Below are positions 1 to 7,910 of a stretch of DNA of 39,913 nucleotides, piece after piece. The stretch spans positions 1-39,913 of the forward strand of contig SAUS01000012.1 in NCBI GenBank assembly GCA_004000625.1, given 5' to 3'. The notes under the pieces were generated by a model. It was not told the DNA's origin. It searched no databases and worked only from the letters and a program-made list of their open reading frames with translations. The stretch is from Candidatus Cibiobacter qucibialis (lineage in GTDB: Bacteria; Bacillota; Clostridia; Oscillospirales; Ruminococcaceae). Both the position numbers and the translations under genes were made by a program. Each line of letters begins with the position of its first letter. Position 1 is the stretch's first letter.

Positions 1-224
1 CAACGGATGCTGTGATCTACTGATAAAACATATCAAAACAAAAGGCAGGATACCATCGCCACGATGATACCCTGCCTTTGCTCGTTCCTGTTTACCGTTC
101 CGAGTAGTCCTTTCGCAGAACTTGTCGGGGCGAAGCTTCTCCATCTGCTAACGCAGACCGTTCTGTTGCTCAAACACCCCACTGGGGTGTTTGTTGCTGT
201 CGCAAACGCAAAACCTCCGATAAA
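1..224 (-). other. hairpin-rich stretch downstream of tRNA-Val, no convincing gene; possible structured RNA
   Basis: No protein here has a recognisable domain or a clear ribosome binding site; a 72-codon minus-strand reading frame exists but looks low-complexity. Seen directly: a perfect 9-bp inverted repeat with a 3-base loop at 172-192 (AAACACCCC/GGGGTGTTT) and a long imperfect hairpin at about 44-78 (arms GGCAGGATACCATCG and its near complement) followed on the minus strand by a T-rich run, which looks like a Rho-independent terminator. Between them lie several short stems (CTGC/GCAG, GAAGCTTC, CTCG/CGAG). Read on the minus strand this could be a roughly 180-nt structured RNA ending in a terminator. 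That is inference only. Confidence 0.3.
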
Positions 225-270
225 CAAAAACGTACCCGAACCCTTTTTCAAGAATTGGGTTCGAGTACGA
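225..270 (-). terminator. Rho-independent terminator of tRNA-Val
   Basis: On the minus strand a 13-bp stem (CGTACTCGAACCC with GGGTTCGGGTACG, one G-U pair) is followed by TTTTTG. It begins a few bases after the tRNA 3' CCA and so ends the tRNA transcript. Confidence 0.85.
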
Positions 271-276
271 ACTGTA

Positions 277-353
277 TGGTGGAGGATGGGGGACTCGAAC
301 CCTCGACCTCTGCGATGTGAACGCAGCGCTCTAACCAGCTGAGCTAATCATCC
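277..353 (-). tRNA. tRNA-Val(CAC), CCA encoded
   Basis: Cloverleaf read on the minus strand: acceptor GGATGAT/ATCCTCC, D arm GCTC/GAGC with AGCTGGTTA loop, anticodon stem CTGCG/CGCAG with loop TTCACAT, hence anticodon CAC (valine, GTG codons), T loop TTCGAGT, discriminator A and an encoded CCA at 277-279. Two stem positions do not pair: U4-C69 in the acceptor and A50-C64 in the T stem. It has a consensus promoter upstream and a strong terminator downstream, so it is likely transcribed despite the mismatches. Confidence 0.8.
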
Positions 354-369
354 ATAACGAACAAGTAAT

Positions 370-398
370 ATTATAGCCGGGAAGTAGGTGTTTGTCAA
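370..398 (-). promoter_or_regulatory. sigma-70 promoter of tRNA-Val
   Basis: Minus strand TTGACA (393-398), 17-bp spacer, TATAAT (370-375), ending 17 bp before the tRNA 5' end. Perfect consensus hexamers and spacing, as usual for stable RNA genes. Confidence 0.9.
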
Positions 399-577
399 GC
401 GTTGGGCAGGGATTTTTTTGTAAAAAAGGCAAAACGCGGGAACTGTGCGCAGCAAGGGCAAAGTTCAGGGCATAAATAAAATCAGGAATTATGGAGTGGG
501 CGCTATATTTATTCATACAATCTCGTTTATAATAAAAAGACATTCCAATATTGTTGTAAAAACTGGGGGAGAGCGCT

Positions 578-3058
578 TTGTCAAAATTACAGTTGCCGCG
601 CCCGGCAGGCAAACAGCCGGCCGCGGCCCAGCCACAGCCCGAACGCCCGCAGGTGCCGCTGCTGGAAACAGACCCAGCCAAGGGCCTGACCGCGGAACAG
701 GCAGCCCAGCGCATGGCGGCGGGGCTGGATAACCATGCGGCGGCTTCGCCGACCCGGAGCGAAATCGAGATCATTCGGGATAATATTTTTACGTTTTTCA
801 ATCTGGTTTTTATCGTGCTGGCGCTTTGCCTGGCATTGGTGGGGTCCTTTGCGAACATGACCTTTTTGGGGGTTGTGATTGCCAATACCATCATTGGCAC
901 GGTGCAGCAGCTGCGCAGCAAGCGCACGGTGGACCAGCTGACCCTTGTGGCGGCGCATAAGGTGCGCTGCCTGCGGGACGGAAAAAGCATTTTGCTGCCC
1001 AGCGAAGAGCTGGTGCGGGATGACATTGTGGAGTTTACCTCCGGCGAGCAGATCTGTGCAGACGCCGTTGTGTGCACCGGCAGCGCTCAGGCGAACGAAG
1101 CCCTGATTACCGGCGAAGCAGAGCCGGTGCCCAAGAACGTTGGCGATGTGCTGCGGTCCGGCAGCTTTCTGGTATCGGGCCGGTGCACCGTGCGCCTGAC
1201 CCATGTGGGTGCCGAAAGCTATGCCAGCAAGCTGGCAACCGAAGCCCGCGAGGGCGGCCACAAGGTTGCCAAGGGCGAGATGATGCGCTCGCTGGATGGG
1301 CTGATCCGGGTGATCGGCATTGCGCTGATCCCGATGGGCGTGGTAATGTTCCTAAAGCAATATGTCAGCCTGGAACTACCGCTGCGGGATTCGGTGGAAG
1401 CTACGGTGGCGGCGCTGATCGGCATGATCCCCGAAGGGCTGTATCTGCTGACCAGTGTGGCCCTCGCTGTCAGTATGGTGCGGCTGGCGCAGCGCAAGGT
1501 ACTGGCGCAGGATATGAATTGTATTGAAACGCTGGCCCGCGTGGATGTGCTGTGCGTGGACAAGACCGGTACCATTACCGAGGCCCGGATGGAAGCCGGG
1601 GAGCCGCTGCTGCTGACCCCTGATGCCTGGCCGCAGGACAGGGTATACACCGTGCTGCATAGTATTTACGCAGGGACTGAACCGGATAACGATACCGCCC
1701 GCGCCATGGTACAGCGCTTTGGCAAACAGAACGGCACACCTTGGCCGCGCCAAAGCGTGGTGCCGTTCAATTCCGCATACAAATGGAGCGCTGCGACCTT
1801 TGCCGAGGGCAGCTTTGTGGTGGGGGCACCGGAATTTGTGGCCGGTGCCCGCTATGCCGAGCTTGCTGCGCAGGTGGAGCCGCTTTTGGAAAAAGGCAGC
1901 CGCGTGCTGCTGTTGGCTCGCTGTGATGCTGAGCCGGACCCCAAGGTCGGGCTGGATGCTGACAAGCTGGAGTTTGTGGCCCTGCTGCCCGTTGCCAACC
2001 GTATCCGACCAGAAGCACCGGAAACGTTCCGCTACTTTGCCGAACAGGGCGTTGCCGTTAAGGTCATCTCCGGCGATAATCCTGTTGCCGTCAGCGAGGT
2101 GGCCCGCCAGGCGGGCATTGAGGGCGCAGAGCGTTATGTGGACGCCGCAACGCTGGATACCGACGAAAAAGTTGCCGAAGCCGTGCGCACCTGCACGGTG
2201 TTTGGCCGTGTAACCCCCGCCCAGAAGCGCAAATTCGTGAAAGCATTGCAAGCGGATGGCCACACCGTTGCGATGACGGGCGACGGCGTGAACGATGTGC
2301 TGGCCCTGAAGGATGCGGACTGCGGTATTGCCATGGCATCCGGTGCCCAGGCCGCCAGCCAGGTGGCCCAGCTGGTACTGCTGGAATCGGATTTTTCCGG
2401 CCTGCCTGCCGTTGTGGCGGAGGGCCGCCGCGTGATCAACAACATTCAGCGGTCGGCATCGCTGTTTTTGGTCAAGAATATTTTCTCGTTCCTGCTTACC
2501 TTTATCTCGCTGTTCATCACCATGCCGTATCCGCTGCAGCCGCTGCAGCTTTCGCTGCTGTCGATGGTCACCATCGGCATCCCGTCCTTTATTCTGGCGC
2601 TGGAGCCCAACCACGAGATGGTGCACGGCAAATTCATCCAGAATGTTCTGCGCGCGGCCCTGCCCGGTGGTTTGAGCGACCTGCTGCTCATTTTGGGTAT
2701 CGAAGCCTTTGTGTTCGCATTTGAGCTGCCCATCGGCACCCTGACCACCCTGACAACGCTGCTGTTGCTGGCTGTTGGCATGGCGGTATTGTGGGATGTG
2801 TGCAAGCCGTTCACCGTGGCTCATGGTGTGCTGTGGGGCGGTATGCTGATTTTGGCCGGTGCGGCGATCGCGCTGCTGGGCGGGTTCCTCGGCCTGGAAC
2901 ATCTGGATATGCGCGGTATGCTGATTTTGATCGTCTTTTTGCTGCTTGTTGTGCAGACGCTGCACAGCATGGAGCGCGGCCTGACCGCTGTTGGCGATGC
3001 CGCTGCGCTTGTGTGGAAGCGTCTGCCGCGAAAGAGCAAAGCGGAAGAAAACTACTGA
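578..3058 (+). CDS. CtpE-like cation-transporting P-type ATPase
   Basis: Membrane P-type ATPase of 826 residues, about the family's usual length. Seen: actuator loop TGEA near residue 180, M4 motif IPEGL at 284-288, phosphorylation site DKTGT at 328-332, hinge GDGVND around 568-573, and paired hydrophobic segments at the N side (about 70-110), before the P domain (240-320) and at the C-terminus (640-810). The IPEGL motif and the N-terminal SRS/NIFTFFN-like region match the CtpE/Exp7-type group found across Firmicutes and mycobacteria; mycobacterial CtpE has been linked to calcium uptake, so a divalent cation substrate is plausible but not shown here. The start is TTG, chosen because GGGGGAGAG lies 5-7 bases upstream; a TATAAT at 528-533 may be its -10. 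A terminator follows. It stands alone, convergent with the HAD gene. Confidence 0.93.
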   Translation: MSKLQLPRPAGKQPAAAQPQPERPQVPLLETDPAKGLTAEQAAQRMAAGLDNHAAASPTRSEIEIIRDNIFTFFNLVFIVLALCLALVGSFANMTFLGVVIANTIIGTVQQLRSKRTVDQLTLVAAHKVRCLRDGKSILLPSEELVRDDIVEFTSGEQICADAVVCTGSAQANEALITGEAEPVPKNVGDVLRSGSFLVSGRCTVRLTHVGAESYASKLATEAREGGHKVAKGEMMRSLDGLIRVIGIALIPMGVVMFLKQYVSLELPLRDSVEATVAALIGMIPEGLYLLTSVALAVSMVRLAQRKVLAQDMNCIETLARVDVLCVDKTGTITEARMEAGEPLLLTPDAWPQDRVYTVLHSIYAGTEPDNDTARAMVQRFGKQNGTPWPRQSVVPFNSAYKWSAATFAEGSFVVGAPEFVAGARYAELAAQVEPLLEKGSRVLLLARCDAEPDPKVGLDADKLEFVALLPVANRIRPEAPETFRYFAEQGVAVKVISGDNPVAVSEVARQAGIEGAERYVDAATLDTDEKVAEAVRTCTVFGRVTPAQKRKFVKALQADGHTVAMTGDGVNDVLALKDADCGIAMASGAQAASQVAQLVLLESDFSGLPAVVAEGRRVINNIQRSASLFLVKNIFSFLLTFISLFITMPYPLQPLQLSLLSMVTIGIPSFILALEPNHEMVHGKFIQNVLRAALPGGLSDLLLILGIEAFVFAFELPIGTLTTLTTLLLLAVGMAVLWDVCKPFTVAHGVLWGGMLILAGAAIALLGGFLGLEHLDMRGMLILIVFLLLVVQTLHSMERGLTAVGDAAALVWKRLPRKSKAEENY

Positions 3059-3086
3059 ATTTCCGCGCAGGAGCACAATAAATAAG

Positions 3087-3133
3087 AATGGCATGTACTG
3101 CTCACGCACAAGAGTGCAGTACATGCCATTTTT
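3087..3133 (+). terminator. terminator after the P-type ATPase
   Basis: Perfect 15-bp stem (AATGGCATGTACTGC 3087-3101 with its complement 3115-3129), 13-base loop, followed by TTTTT. The arms also begin with A residues, so it may work in both directions. Confidence 0.9.
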
Positions 3134-3171
3134 GGTTATCCGGGAAGCAGCTGTGAAGGGGGGGCAGTTAA

Positions 3172-3343
3172 GGCAACACCGCACAATTCCCGCCTTGCGG
3201 CTTAAGCACCGCTCCGGCAGCTGCGGCACGGCATCTGCGTTGCCAAAATGCTCGATAAGACATCCAGTATTATCTGCGCTTTTGGCTTAGCATCTGCCGC
3301 ACCTCGCTCGCCGTATCGGCACTTAGAATTATGCGGTATTGCC
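3172..3343 (+). mobile_element. MITE copy A (172 bp), TSD TTAA
   Basis: Starts GGCAACACCGCACAATT and ends AATTATGCGGTATTGCC, imperfect terminal inverted repeats. Flanked by identical TTAA at 3168-3171 and 3344-3347. Same length and over 90 percent alike by eye with copies B and C. Lies between the convergent ATPase and HAD genes, ending 9 bp from the HAD stop codon. No coding capacity. The direct repeats show that it inserted by transposition. Confidence 0.88.
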
Positions 3344-3352
3344 TTAAAAAAA

Positions 3353-4024
3353 TTATACTTCCAAAATTTTTGCCAGTTTCCCCAAATCCGTATAATCCCC
3401 AATCACTGCATCCACACCCAGCGTTTCCAACTCGGCGGGCTTTTTCATGGAAGCAATGCCGACCACCTTTTTGGCTCCCGCGCGCTGGGCGGATTCAATG
3501 CCGGCACCGGAATCTTCAAAGATTACACAGGTTTCCGGTGCAACGCAAAGGCGCTGGGCGGCTTTCAGATACAGATCCGGCGCAGGCTTGCCGGGCAGGG
3601 TGCCGTCGTTGTAAATCACTTTGTCCAAATCAAACCAGCGGTCCAGCCCCAGCGTATCAAAAAAGAAACGGACATTGCTCCCGCAGGATGCTGTGGCAAT
3701 CGTGCGGGGAATCTTATGCGCCGCAAGGAAATCCAAAAATTCCACCAGTCCGTCCGCCAGTTTGTAATCCGGGCTCTGGCGGCAGAGGGCGCGGTAAATC
3801 GTTTCCTCGGCTTCCTCTTCCTCGTCTGCTTCCTGTTGGGTAAAGGGGCGGCCAAAGAAATACTCCAGGGTATCGCCTGTGTTGCGGCCGTGGACCCAGG
3901 TCTGGAACTCTTCCGGTGTAATGCGGCGGCCCAGTTTTTCCGTCATGTACTGCTGCCATGCTTTCTCCTGGAATGTTTCGTCAAAAAACATGGTGCCGTT
4001 AAAATCAAAAATAGCGTTAAGCAT
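3353..4024 (-). CDS. HAD-superfamily hydrolase, beta-phosphoglucomutase-like
   Basis: Cytosolic 223-residue HAD protein with a helical cap at about residues 15-85. Motif I is DFNGT (D7 nucleophile, position 9 is Asn instead of the usual general-acid Asp), motif II is the Ser/Thr of TASCGSN, motif III the Lys of GKPAPD and motif IV EDSGAGIESA. The layout is that of sugar-phosphate phosphatases and beta-phosphoglucomutases; the Asn would weaken acid catalysis, so substrate and activity are open. The ATG at 4024 has AAGGAGCC upstream. It is the third gene of a minus-strand set with the dnaI-like gene (24-bp gap), but nothing in it points to replication; co-transcription seems incidental. Confidence 0.88.
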   Translation of the reverse strand: MLNAIFDFNGTMFFDETFQEKAWQQYMTEKLGRRITPEEFQTWVHGRNTGDTLEYFFGRPFTQQEADEEEEAEETIYRALCRQSPDYKLADGLVEFLDFLAAHKIPRTIATASCGSNVRFFFDTLGLDRWFDLDKVIYNDGTLPGKPAPDLYLKAAQRLCVAPETCVIFEDSGAGIESAQRAGAKKVVGIASMKKPAELETLGVDAVIGDYTDLGKLAKILEV

Positions 4025-4048
4025 GCCAGGCTCCTTTCTGTATGGGGG

Positions 4049-5023
4049 TCAGCGCTTGCCGCCGCGCTTTAAGCGCTGGTCGGTGCCAAAAAACTTGAAA
4101 ATCTGGCAGCTGCCCAAAATGCGGCTGGCTACTTTTTCGGTGTAGCGGGCTTCAAAAATGGAACTATCCACAATGTTGGAAGTGTAAATGGTGGGCCGGT
4201 GGCAGAGCATACGGGTGTTGATCAGCTCATACAATACGCTGATGGTCAGCTGGCTGATGTACTCGGTGCCCAGGTCGTCCAGAATCAGCAGGTCGGCCTC
4301 CTTGCAGGCATCCAGCCAGGGGTCTTCGGCGGCACGGTCAAAGTGTTCGCGCCCCAGCTGAGCGGCCAGCGCGGCGGAGCTGGTGTACAGCACATCAAAC
4401 CCGCGGTTCAAAACTGTGTCTGCAATGGCAAGTGCCATGTGGGTTTTTCCCAGCCCGGCACTGCCAATAAACATCAGGCCGCGGCTTTCCGGCGTAAAGC
4501 TGTTGGCGTACCGCTGGCAGTAGGCCAGCACTTTGCCCATGTAGTCCCGCGGGGTGCCACCCAGCTCCGGCTCCGGCTCGGCGGGGTAGCGGTCCAGTTC
4601 GAAGGTATCAAAGCTGCACAGGGCCAGCGGGCTTGCGGCGTTAATCTCCTCCCGCCGCAGGGTGCGGGCTGCTTCGGCCACGCAGCTGCAGGGACGACCG
4701 TTCACCATGCCGGTATCCTTGCAGGTGGGGCAGGTGTAGTGCGGAACAAAACCCTCCGGCCCAAGGCCCAGCGTGGCATAAGCAGCTGTCAAGCGCTCGT
4801 CTGCCGCTTTCAGCGCTGCGGCTGCGACGGTCTGGTCCGCGCCGCGGGCGGCAGCCAGCGTCAGGGTCAGCCCGGCGTGGGTGCGGGCGTCCTCGGCGGC
4901 GCGCAGCTCCGGGTGGGCAGCCAGCGCTGCGGCACGGTCACGCTCGGCTGCTGTTACGGCCTGCTGGCGGCGGGCCGCAATGTGGCGCAGTGCTTCGCGG
5001 AAGAGTTCATCTTTGGTGCGCAT
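4049..5023 (-). CDS. DnaI/DnaC-type replicative helicase loader
   Basis: AAA+ ATPase of 324 residues that loads the replicative helicase at origins and restart sites. Seen: an Ala-rich, probably coiled N-terminal 90 residues, a zinc-ribbon-like CPTCKDTG (C98, C101) with C112/C114, Walker A GSAGLGKT at 187-194, and Walker B LLILDDLGTE around 245-254, then sensor-like TSN. This order matches DnaI/DnaC loaders of Firmicutes. It starts 3 bp after the dnaD-like stop with its GAGG site inside the end of that gene, so the two are translationally coupled, as expected for partners in primosome assembly. A prophage DnaC is an alternative, but no phage genes surround it. Confidence 0.9.
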   Translation of the reverse strand: MRTKDELFREALRHIAARRQQAVTAAERDRAAALAAHPELRAAEDARTHAGLTLTLAAARGADQTVAAAALKAADERLTAAYATLGLGPEGFVPHYTCPTCKDTGMVNGRPCSCVAEAARTLRREEINAASPLALCSFDTFELDRYPAEPEPELGGTPRDYMGKVLAYCQRYANSFTPESRGLMFIGSAGLGKTHMALAIADTVLNRGFDVLYTSSAALAAQLGREHFDRAAEDPWLDACKEADLLILDDLGTEYISQLTISVLYELINTRMLCHRPTIYTSNIVDSSIFEARYTEKVASRILGSCQIFKFFGTDQRLKRGGKR

Positions 5024-5026
5024 GGC

Positions 5027-5926
5027 TTATCCCTCCGTGTCATCGTCAAAAACATCATTCCAGTTGGTCTGGAACAAGTCGGTTTTGGGGGCGGCTGGCT
5101 TTGCCCCGGTGGTCAGAATGTTGCTGCCCGCCAGCTGGCCCTGACCGCGCACCGCCGATACCGTGGTTAGTCCCTGCGCGTACCAGGAGCGCAGAATGCC
5201 GTCCACATAGCGCACCGTGCGGTGATTGTCCGCCCGCAGCAGGGCTTCCTCAATCATGTCCGCGCCAAAACGCCAGTCCTCGTGCCAGCGGGCAATGGCC
5301 CCGCGCTCCCAGCGGCTGAGCTGCGCAGGGGCGATGCCAAACAGGGTGGCAGACTCGATGCACCAGCTTTCCCGCTGGGCCTGTTGCTTTAAGTAACATT
5401 CAGCGTCCTCGCCGGTTTCCACCCCGGCATCCCGCCATTTCAAAAGTTCGCGGCTCAGCGCGCCAACGGTGCGGCGGCCCTGGCGGGCAACTTCGGCGCA
5501 GCAAAGCAGCACAACATCCGGCTGCCAGCCATCATTCAGATACAGGCTGACCAGCCGCTGCATCTCGGTTCGGCTGAGTGCCTTGCCGAATGCGGTCTGC
5601 GCTTCCTCGCATAGGACCGAAACATAAGGGTCGTTCAGGGTGGTCAGGTCGATGGCGGAAGCTTTCTGCATTTCGGTTTTGGGCAGGGGCGCATCCCGGT
5701 CACTGACCAGCAGCCCGGCACCGGCCCAATACTGCATGGCGCGCTTGGCGGCCTCAATGCTGGGCATGCCAAGATCCCGCGCCATGGTGCGGGGGTCGGT
5801 TCCGCCGCCGCCCAAAAGATACAACGCGGCGCGGATGGTATCGCCGTCTGCGCGGGCCAGGTGCGCGAACACCAGCCGCGGCACGGCAACACTTTCCCCA
5901 TTTTGTTCCGCCAGCCTGTAACCCAT
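5027..5926 (-). CDS. DnaD-domain primosome protein
   Basis: 299-residue protein. The N-terminal 90 residues look like a winged-helix domain; two DnaD/DnaB_2-type helical blocks follow (about 110-180 and 185-255, the second with a YxxxI-like end, YVDGILRSWYAQG), then a disordered acidic tail rich in D/N (FQTNWNDVFDDDTEG). DnaD remodels DNA at the origin and recruits the helicase loader; the directly following dnaI-like gene supports this role. The ATG at 5926 has AAGGGGGA about 8 bases upstream. Transcription is expected from the promoter at 5966-5994. First gene of a three-gene minus-strand operon. Confidence 0.85.
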   Translation of the reverse strand: MGYRLAEQNGESVAVPRLVFAHLARADGDTIRAALYLLGGGGTDPRTMARDLGMPSIEAAKRAMQYWAGAGLLVSDRDAPLPKTEMQKASAIDLTTLNDPYVSVLCEEAQTAFGKALSRTEMQRLVSLYLNDGWQPDVVLLCCAEVARQGRRTVGALSRELLKWRDAGVETGEDAECYLKQQAQRESWCIESATLFGIAPAQLSRWERGAIARWHEDWRFGADMIEEALLRADNHRTVRYVDGILRSWYAQGLTTVSAVRGQGQLAGSNILTTGAKPAAPKTDLFQTNWNDVFDDDTEG

Positions 5927-5951
5927 GGCGTCAGATCCCCCTTTTACCCCA

Positions 5952-5994
5952 GTATAATATTAAATATTATACCATTGGCAGGGTAGGGTGTAAA
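5952..5994 (-). promoter_or_regulatory. dnaD operon promoter overlapping a 21-bp palindrome
   Basis: Minus strand TTTACA (5989-5994), 17-bp spacer, TATAAT (5966-5971). The -10 box lies in a perfect inverted repeat GTATAATATT-A-AATATTATAC (5952-5972), which places a second TATAAT on the plus strand at 5953-5958. The palindrome could be an operator or simply the result of back-to-back -10 boxes. Confidence 0.65.
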
Positions 5995-6084
5995 GCGGCA
6001 AAACAAGACAGCAAAAACGCAAAAAATAGCAGTTCAACCAAATTGCAGCCCGGCATTTTGTACGGAATTGTCACCAAAAAGCTC

Positions 6085-6113
6085 TTGCATATGGGGATGT
6101 TTTACAATAAAAT
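6085..6113 (+). promoter_or_regulatory. promoter of the PRTase-like gene
   Basis: TTGCAT (6085-6090), 17-bp spacer, TAAAAT (6108-6113); 52 bp upstream of the ATG. Confidence 0.7.
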
Positions 6114-6165
6114 AAAAGAAAGAGAGCGATTTATCGGTTGAAATGACAGAACAGGAGTGAGACAC

Positions 6166-6804
6166 ATGGCAATCAATATGGTCAAATTACCCACCCAAAA
6201 ACAGGATCTTGTACTGCGCGTGGCAAAGGGGCACTTTGCCACAAGCCACAGCCATATCAATTATTACATTGACGTTACCATGCAAAAGACCCGCCTTTCC
6301 GAAGCGCGCGCCGTGGCACTGGAACTGGTCAGCTCTTATACCCACACCACCATCGTGGATACGATCCTCTGCCTGGACGGCACCGAGGTGATCGGTGCCT
6401 GCATGGCCAGCGAGTTGACCCGCGACGGCTATGTAAACATGAACGCCCACCAGACCATCTATGTGGTCACGCCGGAACACACCACCGGCAGCCAGTTGCT
6501 GTTCCGCGAAAATACCTCTCCCATGATCGCGGGCAAACATGTGCTGATCCTGGCGGCATCCGTTACCACCGGTTATACCGCGCAGGCTGCTGTGGAAGCG
6601 ATCAATTATTACGGCGGCCAGGTAGTTGGCATTGGCGCAATCTTTGCCACCCAGACAGAGTGCGCGGGTTACCCCGTTACTTCCATCTTTAACCCCAACG
6701 ACCTTGGCGATTACCAGAGCTATGATTCCCGCGACTGCCCGTGGTGCAAACAGGGCAAACGCATTGACGCACTGGTCAACAGCTTTGGTTATTCCAGCCT
6801 GTAA
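6166..6804 (+). CDS. orotate phosphoribosyltransferase-like protein
   Basis: 212 residues from the ATG at 6166, which has AGGAG 8 bases upstream; a GTG at 6157 would overlap that site. The fold signature is that of type I phosphoribosyltransferases: a central VLILAASVTTGYT stretch corresponds to the PRPP-binding loop, where active enzymes normally carry two acidic residues before VTTG. Here both are Ala, so PRPP catalysis may be lost or altered. The C-terminus has a DCPWCKQG CxxC motif. Orotate PRTases act in pyrimidine synthesis, but no pyr gene is nearby and the gene is monocistronic with its own promoter and terminator. A regulatory or salvage role is possible; function uncertain. Confidence 0.75.
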   Translation: MAINMVKLPTQKQDLVLRVAKGHFATSHSHINYYIDVTMQKTRLSEARAVALELVSSYTHTTIVDTILCLDGTEVIGACMASELTRDGYVNMNAHQTIYVVTPEHTTGSQLLFRENTSPMIAGKHVLILAASVTTGYTAQAAVEAINYYGGQVVGIGAIFATQTECAGYPVTSIFNPNDLGDYQSYDSRDCPWCKQGKRIDALVNSFGYSSL

Positions 6805-6835
6805 CATAAAAATATACAGCCTGTGGTGGAACTGC

Positions 6836-6860
6836 GCCTGCAATCCGCCGCAGGCTTTTG
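6836..6860 (+). terminator. terminator after the PRTase-like gene
   Basis: GCCTGC/GCAGGC stem with an 8-base loop followed by TTTTG. Short stem, moderate strength. Confidence 0.6.
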
Positions 6861-6875
6861 TGTTGCTAAAGTTAT

Positions 6876-7047
6876 GGCAACACCGCACAATTCCCGCCTT
6901 ACGGCTTAAGCACCGCTCCGACGGCTGCGGCACGGCATCTGCGTTGCCAAAATGCTCGATAAGACATCCAGTATTATCTGCGCTTTTGGCCTAGCAGCTG
7001 CCGCACCTCGCTCGCCGTATCGGCACTTAGAATTATGCGGTATTGCC
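6876..7047 (+). mobile_element. MITE copy B (172 bp), TSD TTAT
   Basis: Same ends and length as copy A. Flanked by TTAT at 6872-6875 and 7048-7051. Inserted 25 bp upstream of the -35 box of the merR promoter. Confidence 0.88.
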
Positions 7048-7072
7048 TTATGAAAATTTTTATGAAAACCTC

Positions 7073-7103
7073 TTGACTCTGACGCTGCGTAATAGAGTAT
7101 GCT
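7073..7103 (+). promoter_or_regulatory. MerR-type promoter with 19-bp spacer and dyad operator
   Basis: TTGACT (7073-7078), 19-bp spacer, TATGCT (7098-7103). Between and over the boxes lies the dyad ACTCT-g-ACGC-t-GCGT-aat-AGAGT (7076-7098). The overlong spacer with a central dyad is the hallmark of promoters activated by MerR-family proteins through DNA unwinding, so the gene downstream is probably autoregulated. Confidence 0.8.
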
Positions 7104-7134
7104 GGGATTGCCGCAAGGGAAGGAGGGGAAACCC

Positions 7135-7872
7135 ATGATGACCGTAAGTGAAGTAAGCCGATTGACAGGCGTGAGTATACGCACCCTGCAATATTACGAT
7201 AAAATCGGCTTGCTGCACCCAAACGGGCACACCGAAGCGGGCTACCGCCTGTATGACGATACAGCGCTGGCAGCTTTGCAGCAGATCCTGCTGTTCCGGG
7301 AAATGGAATTCCCCTTAAAAGATATCAGACAGATCATGACCCAGCCGGGGTTTGACCGCCAAAAGGCGCTGGTACAGCAAATGGAGCTGCTGACGCTGAA
7401 AAAGCAGCGCCTGGAAAATCTGATCGACCTTGCCCGCAGGATGCAGCAGACAGGAGAAAAACCAATGGATTTTACCGCATTTGATACCACAAAACTGGAA
7501 GAATACGCCCACCAGGCAAAACAGGCGTGGGGCACAACTCCGGAGTACCAGGAATTTGAGGGAAAAAGCGCCAAACGTACCCCACAAGAAAGCAATACAA
7601 TCAATGCCCAGTTGATGGCTATTGTGGCGGCGTTCGGCACTTTGCAGACCCGCCCAGCCCAGGACCCGGCGGTGCAGGCACAGGTGAAAACACTGAAGGA
7701 TTTCATCACCCGGCACTATTACACCTGCAATAAGCAGATTCTGGCCCAGCTGGGGCAGATGTACGCGGCGGGCGGTGAGTTTACCAAAAACATCAACGCC
7801 GCAGGCGGCCCCGGTGCGGCAGAATTTGCCGCCAGGGCGATTGAATATTATTGCAGGGGAGAAGAAACATAG
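7135..7872 (+). CDS. MerR family regulator with TipAS-type effector domain
   Basis: 245 residues. N-terminal winged HTH (TVSEVSRLTGVSIRTLQYYDK, residues 2-22 region) and the MerR dimerisation helix about 80-110, followed by a C-terminal helical domain resembling TipAS (FDTTKLEEYAHQAKQAWG near 120-140), which binds antibiotics or other amphipathic ligands in TipA/Mta-type proteins. The tandem ATGs at 7135 and 7138 follow AGGAGGGG; 7135 is taken as the start. The typical 19-bp-spaced promoter upstream points to self-activation. No efflux gene is directly downstream; its terminator is at 7881-7910, so any other target is elsewhere. Confidence 0.9.
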   Translation: MMTVSEVSRLTGVSIRTLQYYDKIGLLHPNGHTEAGYRLYDDTALAALQQILLFREMEFPLKDIRQIMTQPGFDRQKALVQQMELLTLKKQRLENLIDLARRMQQTGEKPMDFTAFDTTKLEEYAHQAKQAWGTTPEYQEFEGKSAKRTPQESNTINAQLMAIVAAFGTLQTRPAQDPAVQAQVKTLKDFITRHYYTCNKQILAQLGQMYAAGGEFTKNINAAGGPGAAEFAARAIEYYCRGEET

Positions 7873-7880
7873 GAAACAGA

Positions 7881-7910
7881 GCGGCACCCGATAACATGGG
7901 TGCCGCTTTT
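7881..7910 (+). terminator. terminator after merR-type gene
   Basis: GCGGCACCC/GGGTGCCGC perfect 9-bp stem, 8-base loop, then TTTT. Confidence 0.85.

Noticed and set aside
1376..3229. 617-codon minus-strand frame opposite the P-type ATPase
   Set aside because: Antisense shadow in GC-rich code, His/Gln-rich, no domain; the plus frame has all ATPase motifs.
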